A stretch of 64,000 nt of DNA from Drosophila persimilis (lineage: Eukaryota; Arthropoda; Insecta; Diptera; Drosophilidae). The position numbers and the translations under genes were made by a program. The notes under the pieces are model-generated. The model saw only the letters and a program-made list of their open reading frames with translations. It was not told the origin of the DNA and ran no database searches. Below are positions 32,601 through 44,135 of this stretch, one piece after another (position 1 is the stretch's first letter; each line of letters begins with the position of its first letter). The DNA lies in assembly GCF_003286085.1 (NCBI RefSeq), contig NW_020825321.1, positions 1,674,001-1,738,000 of the forward strand, given 5' to 3'.

Positions 32601-34302
32601 AATGTCTCCTTTGCGAGGAACCCCGCAAGGGGGAGTTCTGTCTCCTCTTCTATGGAACATTGCAGTCAATAAGATTCTATGCGACCTGGAAGAGGGGGGC
32701 TGTAAAGTAGTGGCATACGCGGATGACGTTGCAATTATCTTTGCGGGGAAATACCCCCAAACACTATGCGACCTAATGACCGCAAAGCTTGCTCGAGGGT
32801 CCGAATGGACAGAATCGCGCTGATTGGGACTAAATCTCTCGAAAACGGAACTCGTGTTATTCACAAAAAAATACAAGGTCCCGCCCCTCAACCACCCAAC
32901 ACTAAACGGATACAGGCTCTCCTTCAGCGACAGTGCCAGTTACTTAGGGTTGGTAATTGACAAAAAGCTTAGCTGGAACCTGAATGTCAAGGATAGAGTG
33001 AGGAAGGCAACGACAGCACTCTATACTTGCAAAAAAGCTATCGGCCTAAAGTGGGGCATGAACCCAAGCATAGTCCGATGGATATATCTGGCAATAGTCA
33101 GACCTATAATACTCTACGGAGTTACTGTCTGGTGGCCTGCCCTAACAAAAAGGACAATCACCAATCAGCTGGGCAAGGTTCAGCGAACAGCCGCCCTCTG
33201 CATCAGTGGAGCTCTTCGAACCACACCAAATGATGCGCTAAACGCCATGTTATGCCTCCAGAGCCTTGACCTCGAAGGAAAGGAACGGGCAGAAATGGCA
33301 GCAATACGTCTTAGGGACTCTGAACAATGGGTACCCCAGAACATAGGTCACTCATCTATACTAAATAAAAACAACATGGTCCCAGCAAGAACGGACTATC
33401 AAGTTCCAATGGAGCACACGGAGACTCCATTCAGCATAATCATCCCTCATAGAGACGATTGGCTCGAGGGACTCCCCGGCCCAGACGGGGCCATAAGCAT
33501 CTTCACGGATGGCTCAAAACTGGACGGCAGGGTTGGCGGAGGAATCTACTCTGAACAACTTAACATAAGGCAATCTTTCAGGCTTCCGGATCACTGTAGC
33601 GTCTTCCAAGCGGAAGTTACAGCAATCAGGGAGGCTCTGTACTGCCTTCACACGGTTACCACCACGGCAACCAATCTAAACATCTACAGCGACAGCCAAG
33701 CTGCGATCAGATCACTTAACGCGATCTCCTCGAACACGGCTACTGTGGCGAAGTGCCGCAGATCTCTTCACGAGATGGCTCAGCAATTTGCTATCAGCCT
33801 TATATGGGTCCCGCGCCACCGGGATATCGAGGGCAACTGCATAGCTGACGAGCTGGCCAGATCTGGCACTACAACCCCCCTTCTCCAAGATAAGGAGGAT
33901 ATTTGTATGCCTATGGCCACCTGCAAGCTCATCATAAAAGAGCAGTACACGCGACTGATAGACAACAAGTGGCAAATAGGGCCACATAAGAAGCGCACCG
34001 CAGAGCTCTGCAAACTAGGCAGGGAAAGGTGCAGCACAGTCATACGTTCCCTCACAGGACACTGGCTAGTAGGCACCCACGCAAACAGGCTGGGTGCCCC
34101 ATACAATGATTTCTGCCGCAGCTGCAGAGACGAGGACGAGGAGGAAACAGTGGAACACCTGTTCTGTTCCTGTCCAGCTCTCAGCAGAAGGAGGCTGCAT
34201 CACTTGGGCTCTGCCTTTCTGAACGACATCTCGGAAATGTCCACGCTATGTCCCAGAAAGATCGTCAACTTTATAAGGGCATCTGGATGGGACAACTGTT
34301 GA
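32601..34302 (+). CDS. LOA-A plus copy: RT palm to RNase H and C-terminal domain
   Basis: Two frames. 32602-32823: RT palm with RGTPQGGVLSPLLWN and VVAYADDVAIIFAGK, ended by a TGA at 32821. 32824-34302: 492 codons, the longest LOA frame here. It covers the RT thumb (LGLVIDKKLSWN), the connection (YGVTVWWPAL), RNase H with all four acidic contexts (FTDGSKL near residue 228, FQAEVTAIREAL, YSDSQAAI, CIADELARSG) and the C-terminal Cys-His domain CRSCRDEDEEETVEHLFC (CX2CX10HX2C). The Met at 32824 is internal to ORF2. RT fingers and endonuclease are deleted, so the product could not retrotranspose on its own, although the RNase H domain looks intact. Confidence 0.88.
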
Positions 34303-34423
34303 CATGAAGTCTCATCTGCAGGGAGGGAATGATTCCAAGCGGTATCACAACGGGCCGAAACTGGCCTAAGTGTCTGGGCTCCGAGCGAGCTTGGCGGCCG
34401 TCTCTACCTAACCTAACCTAACC
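34303..34423 (+). mobile_element. LOA-A plus copy: 3' UTR and (CCTAA)n tail
   Basis: Same 3' UTR words as the minus-strand copies (CGGGCCGAAACTGGCC, GGGCTCCGAGCGAGC), ending in CCTAACCTAACCTAACC at 34423, directly followed by the right target-site duplication. Confidence 0.85.
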
Positions 34424-34431
34424 TGGGACCT
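34424..34431 (+). repeat. Target-site duplication of nested LOA-A, right
   Basis: TGGGACCT, identical to 31560-31567. Confidence 0.85.
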
Positions 34432-35305
34432 AAAGACTGGAAAATCGGAAGAGACCAAACGGAGCACCTCAATATATATACGGACGGCTCCATGATGAAC
34501 GGAGGAGTAGGAGCGGGCCTATACTGTACAGACCCTGAGATAAGGCTGTCATATAAGCTACCGGACCATTGCAGCATATTCCAGGCAGAGGTTTTTGCCA
34601 TCAGGAAAGCTGCAGAGGTCGCACTTCTCACTTAAAGAGTGCACGATGCGGTCAACTTATTCGTCGACAGCCAAGCGGCGATAAGATCCCTGCAGTCGTC
34701 CGCGGTCAGTTCCAGAAGTGTCTTGGCCAGCAGGGAGGCACTAGATACCCTAAACACGACAAAGTCAGTGCGGATCTACTGCGTTCCCAGCCACCAGGGC
34801 ATCAAAGGAAACGAGACGGCGGACGTACTAGCTAAGGAAAGCGTTGGGCTAGAGAATAGGAGAACCGAAATCGTGCCTGTCTCCCTTAGAACGCTGCAAA
34901 GCAATCTAGAGAAGCAGGCTAGATCACAAACCGAAAGTAGGTGGAGGACTACTACCACTACCTACTGCATCTACCACAAAAGGACTGTAGATTGTTTGTG
35001 GGAATACTAACAGGTCATTGCCTTGCAGCTGCACATGCAACAAAGCTAGGCATCACCAGCAGAGACAGTTGTAGGAAATCTGACGAGCCTGGGGCAACCG
35101 AAACCCTGGAACATCTCATCTGCAACTGTCCTGCTCTCTTAATGGCAAGGAGGAAGTACCTGGGCGCGCCAATGCTGGCATCACTGGAAGATGATGTCCA
35201 AGAGGACGCCACAGCAACTACTGGCCTATGCGAAAAATACCTCGATTCTCGAGGACTTCAAAATCCACTGCCGCGACTGTTCATACCCCCATATACGGAC
35301 AACTA
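34432..35305 (+). pseudogene. LOA-B ORF2, second part: RNase H and C-terminus
   Basis: Continuation of LOA-B after the nested insertion. RNase H blocks IYTDGSMMNGGVGAGLY, FQAEVFAIRKAAE, LFVDSQAAIRSLQSS, VPSHQGIKGNETADVLAKES. C-terminal domain in 34941-35306 (LFVGILTGHCLAAAHATKLGI, GATETLEHLICNCPAL). Breaks: a stop at 34635 (TAA after VALLT) and a frameshift near 34960. The first Cys pair of the Cys-His motif reads DSCRKSD, with one Cys lost. No (CCTAA)n tail; the sequence passes into CR1 at about 35327. Confidence 0.85.
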
Positions 35306-35326
35306 AGGGCCATACTGACCTAATAC

Positions 35327-37332
35327 CATCCCCTAAAGATCCTTACCATCCAGCTTTGTCGATATCCCTTGAGGGTACCCGATCAGGTGGTGCTGACACT
35401 TCCATGGCTCCTTGTGACATAAAGTGTTTTCGCAAAACAAACTTTATCGATTTAGATCTACATCTCTCGCGTGTTGTTTGGTCGTTTCTTTATTCATTAC
35501 CGAACATAGATTACACTGTTAGCTCGTTTTATATCTCTATTTACTCCGCCCTTAATACATTTGTTCCAGATATCACTGTACCCGTATCGTCCAAGCCTCC
35601 CTGGTTCTCTATGTGTTTGTCACACTAAAAAAACAATAAATCCCGGCTCTATAAAAAGTACCAGAAGTCGGGCTCCACGTCTGCCTTAGCTCTATACTCC
35701 TCCGCTCGCTCTCTGTTCCTTGCCGTCAATAGTCAGTGTTATAATAATTACCTTTCACAATGTAGTAGTAACTTTCGTAGTGATCCTAAAAAATTCTACT
35801 CGTTCGTTAACTCTCAGCGTAAGTCAAACGCTTTTCCTCCGTCTCTTCATTACCAGAACAAAACAGAAGCTTCTGCTGCTGTTATTGCAAATATATTCGC
35901 TACCTTTTTCCAAACAACGTACTCATCTCATATTTACAATGCATTCACTCCGTATCCGTCAGCTACCTCAAGCTTACTGCATTTTTCTGCCCATTTTCGA
36001 GGAAAGCGTTGTTCTGGAAGGTTTGTCATCTATGGACATATCGTTTTCTGTGGGTCCAGATAAGGTAACAAGTTGCATTTTAAAACACTGTGCCCAGTAC
36101 CTTTGCAGCTTAATATCTCCGTCGCAACACGGTTTTTTCAGACATCGTTCAACATCGACTAACCGTCTTGAGTTTTCTAACCTAATCCACTGTGGTTTTC
36201 AAATTGGTTTGCAGACGGATGTAGCAAGGATGTTACGGACTTCAGCAAGGCATTCGATTCTGTGAACATTGCTCTGCTTATTCACAAGCTCTCTTTATTA
36301 GGGTTCCCAACGAATCTTCAAGATTGGATTTTGTCCTATCTCTCTAACCGTACTCAACGTGTTTTGTTTTCTAACGTGTTGTCAAATACTGTTAATGTTA
36401 CTTCAGGTGTGCCACAGGGAAGTCACCTGGGCCCGCTTCTGTTTATTTTATTTGTGAATGAACTTCCTCAAGCTATAACATACTCTACTACACTAATGTA
36501 TGCTGATGACGTTAAAATCTGCCTGCCTTACTCTGATTGTTATTTGCACACACGCCTTGAACTAGATCTAAGTGAACTACTATTGTGGTGTTCAACTAAT
36601 CTTCTTTTTCTGAACCTTTCTAAATGCAAACTTATGGCCTTTTACCGTCGCGCTCCACGTTTTGTCTCATATTTTCTAGGAAATCATGTCCTCGAGCGAA
36701 TTTCGAGTTCAAATGACCTCGAAGTCCATTTTGATCATAAGATGTTTTTTAACAGCCATATAGCTGGAGCTGTAAATAAAGCTAAGGGTGTTTTAGCGTT
36801 CATCAAGCGTTGGCCCAAGGAGTTTGACGACCCGTACGTTACGAAACAACTGTATTTCTTGTTAGTACGTCCTATATTGGAGTATTGTTCTTGTGTGTGG
36901 AGCCTGCAGTATAAAAAGCATCAGGTTGTTATTGAATCCGTGCAAAAGCAATTGCCGGTCTAAGCAAAATCTTATTGACCTGCCGTCGTTGCACTATCGC
37001 AAAATATGCAATGGCGTAATGCTCGTGCACAAGCTCCTTTTCGGGATTGTTGACTCCCAAACTCTCTTGGGTCAGATTGACTTGGCCGTTCCATCTAGAC
37101 CTACCCGTACTTTTAGGCCTATCCGTTTACTTATATATAGGTCTTATTATGCTGAACATGAACCTTTTAGGGTTGTATGCCATAATTATAACTCCCTCTG
37201 CCATACCCTATCCCCTGAACTGTCTCTTAAACTAATTGCATGCAATATTTATAATCACTTAAAATTAGCTAACTTTTAACTTTTAACTTTAACTATTAAC
37301 AGATAATTTGTCAATTTAATAAATAAATAAAA
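35327..37332 (+). pseudogene. CR1-b: 5'-truncated CR1-type ORF2
   Basis: Plus strand, closely related to CR1-a (44770-46815). 35400-36080: linker after the endonuclease. 36090-36963: RT, with GVPQGSHLGPLLFILF and LMYADDVKICLPYS (catalytic Asp pair), then RPILEYCSCVWS. 36893-37279: C-terminal part (LIDLPSLHYRKICNGVMLVHKLL, SRPTRTFRPIRL). Breaks: a stop at 35626, frameshifts near 35720, about 205 bp deleted near 36095 (LTFLFNLSLEQSC region of CR1-a absent) and a frameshift at 36240-36262 that is shared with CR1-a. Ends in the A-rich tail AATTTAATAAATAAATAA at about 37332, as CR1-a does. Confidence 0.88.
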
Positions 37333-37646
37333 TAATATGTAAATACTGCTAAACATGTGAATTAATTTGAAGTTGGCACGTTACATTATGTACATATAAA
37401 GAAGCGCAATCGATAGTATCGAGCCAAAACGAACTGAATTATGATCACTACATTTAAGAGATAAATAACGAAATAAAACGAGAGAGCAAGGAACTACATC
37501 GAGCGGATTAAGGAAGGTCTTAATTGGGTAGACGGATTCCATTGGAAAACTGTTGGAGCTAACTGTTGTTAGCTCGTACAGAAAACAAAAGCTAATTAAC
37601 CTTATGTAGGTGTCAAGTTTATGTTAATGCATCAATAAGTCATCTT
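37333..37646 (+). mobile_element. BEL-A LTR-like sequence, left part
   Basis: Nearly identical to 930-1245 downstream of BEL-A pol. Interrupted at 37646 by a DINE-1 element and continued at 38752. Probably the 3' end of the BEL-A copy begun at 29621, with the middle replaced by LOA-B and CR1-b. Confidence 0.6.
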
Positions 37647-38751
37647 TATACCCGATACTCAAAATGAGTATTGGGGTATATTAGATTTGTGGTGAAAGTG
37701 GATGTGTGTAACGTCCAGAAGGAATCGTTTCCGACCCCATAAAGTATATATATTCTTGATCAGCATCAATAGCCGAGTCGATTGAGCCCTGTCTGTCTGT
37801 CCGTCCGTCCGTCTGTCCGTCTGTCCGTCCCCTTCAGCGCCTAATGCTCAAAGACTATAAGAGCTAGAGCAACGATGTTTTGGATCCAGACTTCTGTGAT
37901 ATGTCACTGCTCCAAAAATATTTCAAAACTTTGCCCCGCCCACTTCCGCCCCCACAAAGGGCGAAAATCTGTGGCATCCACAATTTCGACGATACGAGAA
38001 AACTAAAAACGCAGAATCGTAGAAGATGACTATATCTTCTAGAGTGCAAAATCTGAACCAGATCGTATAATTATTACAGCCAGAATCACGAAAACAATAT
38101 CACTCTTTCTCGCTCTGTCTCACTCTAACACACAGGTTTCATGGTCGGTTTTGCCAATTGCAAAATATGAGTTCAAGGATGTCAGAACCTATAAAAGCCA
38201 GAGCAACCAAATTTGGTACCCACACTCCTGTGATATCGGACCTTGACCGTTTCCTGTCCAAATTTCGCCACACCCCCTTCCGCCCCCGCAAAGGACGAAA
38301 ATCTGAGGCAACCACAAATCTCAGAGACTATTAAGGCTAGAGTAACCAAATTTGGTACACACACTCCTTTAAGATGTCGCTATAAAACGTATATCTCAGA
38401 ATTTCGCCCCACCCCCATCCGCCCCCACAAAGGACGAAAATCTGTTGCATCCACAATATTGCAGATTTGAGAAAACTAAAAACGCAGAATCATAGATAAT
38501 GACCATATCTATCAGATTGCTGAATCTGGATCAGATCAGATCATTTTTATAGCCAAAAGGAACAAATCAATTTGCAGTGGCTACGCAGCGCCCGCCGTCA
38601 CGCTCAGACTGATTTTCTGTCTCTCTCGCACGCACTCTTTGTCGTGTCGTTTAATATTAGCGGCGTCTGCCGGAGGAGAGCCATACTGACTTAGTATCGG
38701 GTATAACCGTAGAGTTGCGGTGTCCGCAGCAACTCACAACGTTCCCCCTCG
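37647..38751 (+). mobile_element. DINE-1/INE-1-type Helentron, plus orientation
   Basis: 1105 bp from TATACCCGATACTC to GTTCCCCCTCG, lying in a T-run (CATCTT on the left, TTTTTTTT on the right) with no clear target duplication, as known for Helentrons. Features: a palindromic start (ATACTCAAAATGAGTAT), the core GTATATATATTCTTGATCAG, a (GTCY)n tract at 37791-37830, three internal repeats built around CCCCCACAAAGGACGAAAATCTG (near 37950, 38285, 38425), an inner inverted copy of the start (TTAGTATCGGGTATA at 38690-38705) and a 3' hairpin GAGTTGC...GCAACTC at 38712-38735, 16 bp from the end. No open frame. Family known from Drosophila as non-autonomous rolling-circle elements. Confidence 0.8.
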
Positions 38752-39064
38752 TTTTTTTTTGTTCCTTTTGCAATTAAAGTTTGTTTGGTTGTATAAGAAG
38801 TCGTTTACTTTTCATTTCGTCAACGAAAATGTTTTCCTTTTGAAAACGAATAAATCTTGCGAAATGTGAAAACGGGAGCCGCAATTTATGTGTATTCAAA
38901 AGTAAATCGGAAAACTTTTGTGAATGTGAAAAACAGAGCCTGGCTGAATATATCTTATCATAATAATCAAATTAATCAAAGTAATCAGAATCTGCTGGAT
39001 ATGGTTCTACATTTTCGATATTTTCCGATCTTTAAAATTTGTGATGTATTTAATAGATTTTCAT
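38752..39064 (+). mobile_element. BEL-A LTR-like sequence, right part
   Basis: Continues 37646 after the DINE-1. The first 20 bp match 1246-1269, the part 38955-39064 matches 4764-4889, and 38770-38852 matches 47934-48020. Ends at TTTTCAT where LOA-D begins. Confidence 0.55.
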
Positions 39065-39768
39065 GGCCGTCAGCCTTCGGGTGCTACAGGGGGATAAACG
39101 GATGTCGGGTCGGCCCGTCACAACTGTAGACTCGGAACGGGGCACAGGCGCCTCGGGTTCACGGCTTGCCCTGGATCCAAGGTGACTGTGCTCCGCGTCA
39201 TATGATATAGGAGGGCACGAGCGAACCGGCACCCGCCGTAACTGTACTCCCCGTGAGGGCGGCTGGAAACAGGTCCTGGTACGGTCATGTCTCTGCCAGG
39301 ATGCTGGCTAATTGTAGTCGGGCGTAGAGAAGAAAACTCTCAGTGAAATAACCGCAATCCAAGGTGACACTGTCATATGCCGAGGGATGCATGTCCGAGG
39401 GGGTGCTCGGTCGCTTATGTGCGGACTCTGGATACCTGCCGACCTACAGTTTTAATTAAGGCTTCCCGGGGCACGCGGGCTATGCCCCGGGCGACTAACC
39501 CCATCCCGCCTACTCGTGGGACCAAACATGCCAAACAAATATATTCTAACAAAAAACACCGCAAAGGAGCTCGGCACTAAGCCTTAAGTGCCAGAGGGAA
39601 AAGACCATCCCTCTACAAACGCATCTAGGAAACCAGTGCCCAAAAAGACGGGGAAGGAGCTGCGAGGAGAGGACTGAAAAGCCAATCGGGCCAATCCACG
39701 TCGGGGGCCCCAAGGGCGACCCGGTTACCGGGTCTCGGCCAAGCCTACAGAGCCGAATAAGATTCTAC
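39065..39768 (+). mobile_element. LOA-D: 5' region
   Basis: GC-rich leader starting GGCCGTCAGCCTTCGGGTGC. A 67-codon frame (39377-39580) has no recognisable content. The leader differs from that of LOA-A (31568-32207), supporting a separate subfamily. The start point is well defined by the loss of BEL homology. Confidence 0.6.
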
Positions 39769-40038
39769 ATGCAACCGACGGTCGAGCCAGACCTGGAGCC
39801 CCCGGAGATCCCTAGTATGGATAACAAGCCTGTGTCGGCATCGGACGTGACATCAGTGGTGTCCGATGACATCCTAGATGGTTATGTGTCAGAAGTGAGC
39901 GATCTAACTAGGGATCTCAAGCACATCGGGGTCGGGGAGGAGCTGGACTCTTCGGAGAGCGACCACGACAAGACAATGGTGGAGGTGAACCTCAGGAATG
40001 ACACTGATACTCCTGCAGATAAACCTCCACCATTGTAA
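39769..40038 (+). pseudogene. LOA-D ORF1 remnant
   Basis: 90 codons, acidic (SDDILDGYVSEVSDLTRD, EELDSSESDHDKTMVEV), ending DKPPPL. It corresponds to the acidic C-terminal end of LOA ORF1 (compare the DDSDTDITVVENL...SPPL end at 28521-28820). The N-terminal two thirds, including the GELNFGFSSVT block, are absent. Confidence 0.55.
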
Positions 40039-40718
40039 GGCAGCATGCGCTGCTCTCTTGCTCCACCTAGCCAAGGGTGGAGCCGATATAATCCTCATTC
40101 AGGAGCCCTGGATCCTCGGAAACAGGCCTCTGGTCTGAGGACTCTTGACTATAAGCTATACGTAGCTGACATCGTAGGTAGAACTCGCACCTGCATCCTT
40201 GCAAAAAGAGATTTGCACTTATTTTTGCTCCCAAATTTCAGCAATGAAGACCAAACAGCAGTGAGCCTCGAAGGCCAGGGGTGCTCACTAAGAATCTGCT
40301 CCATGTACATGGGTCACGACCAACCAGACCCCCTCCACAGGCCCTCAGGGCGCTAATCACAGACTGCGAGGCCAAGGACACCGGGCCAATCGTAGGGTGC
40401 GACGCCAAGGCACACCACTGCCAGTGGGGAAGCACTGACACCAACGAAAGGGGTGAGTACCTTTTCAACTATTTACTGACCACTCAGATGGTCTTATTAA
40501 ATAGGGGGAGGGATCCCACCATCATTATTAAAAATCGCAAGGAGGTCCTGGACCTCACACTTGCCTCTCATGAGTTACATGGGAACATCGTATCCTGGAG
40601 GTTCCTGGAAGAGCACTCCTTCTCGGACCATAGGTACGTGGAAACAGTATTCTCTTTTTTACTACCGAGACCAGCTCAATTCCGGAACCTTAAGCGGACA
40701 AACTGGGCTCGCTACTAA
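40039..40718 (+). pseudogene. LOA-D ORF2: APE endonuclease
   Basis: Frames 40045-40356 and 40281-40718, joined by a frameshift near 40330. Motifs: IVGCDAKAHHCQWGSTDTN (catalytic block with Lys in place of the usual Asn of DANAHH), NRGRDPTIIIKNRKEVLDLTLAS and EEHSFSDHRYVET. Ends with a stop at TNWARY. The EPWI block is present on the third frame (LIQEPWILGNRPL near 40100), another sign of frameshifting. Confidence 0.82.
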
Positions 40719-42481
40719 GACCACCTCTGTCGTGTTCTCCCTGAGACTCCACCTGAGGAGGAGATTTCCAGGGAAGCCACGACTCATCTTGCTAAACTAT
40801 TTACCGACGCCTGCAATGAGGCGCTCGATAAATCCTGCCCCTCTGGCAAGTGCAGAGGCCGGAAGAAACCTGAATGGTGGAATCCGAAACTGAGGGAACT
40901 CTGAAAAGCCTCCCGGAGACTCGTCAATAAAGCTAAGGATGAAAACGTTAAGCAGAACTGGGCCGATTACAAGGCCAGTCTGTCAATTTACAATAAAAAA
41001 CTGAGGAAAGCCAAACGCGCCTCATGTCGTAAGTTCTGTAGCGACATTGAGAATAACTCGGAAGCCTCGCGCTTGCGCAAAGTTCTCTCGAAGACTACAC
41101 CCACACTGGGCTACCTGAAGAATGCTGACCAATCATGGACAACATCCAGCAATGAGTCGCTTAATCTTCTCCTTAACACCCTCTTTCCCGGCTGCGATGA
41201 AAACAGACCACACTACATCGCGGCTCCTTCCGTTGCCTCAAGTGATATCATGAACCTTCTAAGCCAGGAGAACATTTCCTGGGCAATCAAAAGCTTCAAA
41301 CCATACAAGTCTGCGGGACTAGATGGCATCATCCCTGCCCAACTGATTCACGCTGGACAAAAAGCCACTAATTGGCTCAAAAGGATATACGAGGAAATCT
41401 TCTCCCATGGATATATCCCGGAAACCTGGCTTCATACAAAAGTCGTCTTCATCCTCAAGGCAGGCAAGCCCTCGCACACTGCCCCCAAAGATTTCAGACC
41501 CATAAGTCTACCGTTCTTCCTTCTGAAGACGATGGAACGGCTTTTGGGGATGCATCTCACAGTAAATATTCCGCCTAGTCTAATCTCAGACTCCCAGCAT
41601 GCCTATCGGTAAGGAAGATCCACCGAAACGGCCCTACACTCGATCACATCGATCATAGAAGCGTCCCTCAACTGTAAGGAGTATACCTTGGTAGCCTTCC
41701 TCGACATAGAAGGCGCCTTTAATAACATCCTCCCGATCGCCATCACGGGTGCACTGACGGACCTGGGGGTTGACTCCCGGACGGTGAGCCTGATCGATCA
41801 GATGCTACAATGCAGGACGGTTGAGGCATCACTGGGGACGTCAACGTCCACCAATGGTACGTGGCAGTAAACGAATTGCTGCGGGAGATAGAAGGGGGTG
41901 GCTGCCGCGTGGTGGCGTATGCGGACGATGTTGCTATAGCATTCTCGGGTAAATTCCCGCAGACGCTGTGTGAGTGCCTGACAAGCACACTCATTAAGAT
42001 GTCAAAATGGGCAGACAAATGCGGTCTAGGCGTCAACCCGTCTAAAACGGAACTGGTGCTTTTCACTAGGAAGTACAAAATTCCGGCACTGATTCCCCCA
42101 AAACTATGTGGGGAAGCGCTGGTCTTCAGCAACAAGGCCAAGTATCTTGGCCTAATCCTCGATAGAAAGCTCGACTGGAAATTGAGCATAGAGGATAGAG
42201 TAAAGAAGGCCACAGTGGCCCTCTATACTTGCAGGATAGCCATCGGACTAAAATGGGGAATGACCCCCTATATAGTTCGGTGGCTTTACACCTCCATCAT
42301 ACGACCGATCATGCTCTATGGAGTGGTGGTATGGTGGCCAGCCCTAGACAAAAGGACATGCCTCAATAAACTCAGCAGAGTTCAACGCATGGCAGAGCTA
42401 TGCATAACTGGCGGGCTACGCACTACTCCAGGGGAAGCCCTGGATACTGTGCTGGACCTCCTCCCCATAGATCTCATGGGA
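40719..42481 (+). pseudogene. LOA-D ORF2: linker and reverse transcriptase
   Basis: 40719-41072 linker in several frames. 41073-41612: RT start (WAIKSFKPYKSAGLDGIIPAQLI, DFRPISLPFFLLKTMERLL, DSQHAYR then stop). 41688-41870: VAFLDIEGAFNN. 41861-42481: VVAYADDVAIAFSGK (catalytic Asp pair) and thumb LGLILDRKLDWKLS, YGVVVWWPAL. The TPQGGVLSPLLWN box is deleted at about 41862 between TSTNGT and AVNELL. Interrupted after IDLMG at 42481 by the CR1-a insertion, continuing at about 46818. Confidence 0.85.
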
Positions 42482-43070
42482 ACATCACATTCGCTTCTAG
42501 CTCTTCCTTAAGCCGGTTGTGTTTTTTTTCTTGCTCCCGCATTCTCCGCCCTTTGCCTAAATATCATACAACATTGTTGTGACTTTGTTTTGATATATTA
42601 TCGCATCTCTTTAATTTGATTCTACTTTGTGTTAACCACCAGTGTTTTGTTTGTAAACAAGTGTTTAATATAATTTCAATATTGCAACGTAACGCATCGG
42701 ACTCGTGCAGGCAATTTTTTATTGTTTTTTGCCCAGTCTGCTTTTCGTTATCGCTTCTTCGGTGTGCACTGTGCTCGCGCATCAGCGTTTGCATCGCCCA
42801 CACTCTCTCGTGAGCATAAGCGGGCTGCTCGCATTGTTGCTCTCACTCTCTCTGGATTGCCTATACTCTCCCTCTCTGTGGACTTTTCTTTTGTGTCTCT
42901 GCTTTGGTGAGTTTACTGCTCGTTTTCTGCACTTCGTTGGATCATCTGCTTTGAATTATTGCCGCTGCAGCTGATTGTCTGGCTCGCTCTGCTGTCTGCT
43001 CTCCTACTTTACCTGCGATCTCACTCCGTTCTTTTATTATTCGTGCACAGTGATTCCACTGCTGTCAATA
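42482..43070 (+). mobile_element. CR1-a: 5' UTR
   Basis: About 590 bp between the interrupted LOA-D frame and the CR1 ORF1 start. T-rich, with several short spurious frames. The length suggests a nearly full-length element. The left edge is set by the end of LOA homology and could be off by a few bases. Confidence 0.6.
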
Positions 43071-44135
43071 ATGGCAATCGTTTGTAGTGCAAAGAAATGT
43101 GAATTCGGTGGTGTTATCATTGGTGATTCATTTCTTAGCTGCTGGCTGTGCGACAATTTTGCCCACCTAAAATGTGCTGGTGGTAGAAGTTTTGGCAGGC
43201 TGAATGATCTGATCTCGAAACGCATGGGCCTGTCTTGGTCATGTCTGGCTTGTCGGGAGATTGAGGCCGAAATGCGCACATTTATGAGACAGACTCGAAC
43301 TGGGTTTCTGGATGTCCGGAAACAATTTATGGCTCTCAACGACAATTTTCTTGCCCTTGAATCACAGTTTCTTGGGCTCAAACTCTTGAGCGAATCGCCT
43401 AGACGGAAAATTCCGCATAATGATACCAATCTCTTGCAACCTAATCCGATTGGTACGCCTGCCTCCCACCTTCATCCATCGGAAGCATTTCCGTGTAGTC
43501 ATGCCACGCCGTTGTCTGTAAATCCGCCAACGGTGGCTCCGGAGTTCTTTACACCGAGCAATGTGCTTCCTTCAAGCACCCAACTTCCCAACAGCATCAA
43601 TCCCATCCCTGCAGTTTCTGTGGCCGTCACTTCTGACGCGGTGAGTGCTCCTAGTGCGGGTGTGCTTGTTGCTGACGACGTCTTGCCAATTCCTGCTCCA
43701 ATTCCTGCTCCAATTCCTGCTCCAATTCCTACTCCAATTCCTGCTACAGCCATTGCTGCCAATTCCTCTGCCCTTGGACCGAGATCTCTTTTAGGAGTGG
43801 CTCCACCATCTCGATCTCGCTCGGGACTTCAACTTAGAGCAGTGGTCCCTCGGAAAGCAATATTTGTTTCTCGTCTTATTCCTGAGGCTACAACGGATGA
43901 TGTTAAACAACATCTTTCCTCTAAACTTAACACTTCGCCTGTTGATATAGTTGTGACCAAATTTAAATTTAAACATAAGCGCAACATATCATCCTTTAAA
44001 ATTCTTCTCCCTGATTCTTTACTATCCAGTTCTCTAGAACCGTCAATATGGCCGGAGCATACAATTGTGCATGAGTTCCTTCTCAAAGATTCGAACTCGA
44101 ATCCAAGAATTACCGAACATCCTCCAAAAAACTGA
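43071..44135 (+). CDS. CR1-a ORF1: PHD-finger protein
   Basis: 354 codons from the Met at 43071 (chosen over the upstream Met at 42975 because the zinc finger starts directly after it). Residues 5-61 form a PHD-type zinc finger: Cys5, Cys10, Cys24, Cys27, His32, Cys35, Cys58, Cys61, as is usual in CR1-clade ORF1. A likely coiled-coil segment follows (about 62-105), then a Pro/Ser-rich middle containing the repeat PAPIPAPIPAPIPTPIP (near 206-225), and a C-terminal domain that may be RRM-like (KAIFVSRLIPEATTDDVKQH to KFKFKHKRNISSFKILLP). It ends at TGA 44133-44135, which overlaps the ORF2 ATG by one base. No stops inside, so this frame is intact. ORF1 proteins of this clade bind element RNA. 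Confidence 0.85.
   Translation: MAIVCSAKKCEFGGVIIGDSFLSCWLCDNFAHLKCAGGRSFGRLNDLISKRMGLSWSCLACREIEAEMRTFMRQTRTGFLDVRKQFMALNDNFLALESQFLGLKLLSESPRRKIPHNDTNLLQPNPIGTPASHLHPSEAFPCSHATPLSVNPPTVAPEFFTPSNVLPSSTQLPNSINPIPAVSVAVTSDAVSAPSAGVLVADDVLPIPAPIPAPIPAPIPTPIPATAIAANSSALGPRSLLGVAPPSRSRSGLQLRAVVPRKAIFVSRLIPEATTDDVKQHLSSKLNTSPVDIVVTKFKFKHKRNISSFKILLPDSLLSSSLEPSIWPEHTIVHEFLLKDSNSNPRITEHPPKN
43688..43745 (+). repeat. 12-bp tandem repeat in CR1 ORF1
   Basis: About 4.5 copies of ATTCCTGCTCCA, in frame, encoding the PAPI repeat in the linker of ORF1. One unit reads ACTCCA in place of GCTCCA (Thr for Ala). Confidence 0.85.

Noticed and set aside
35720-36265. Frames at 35720-36265 and 45162-45521 as separate genes
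   Set aside because: They are out-of-phase shadows of the CR1 ORF2 linker and RT start, similar to each other only because the elements are.
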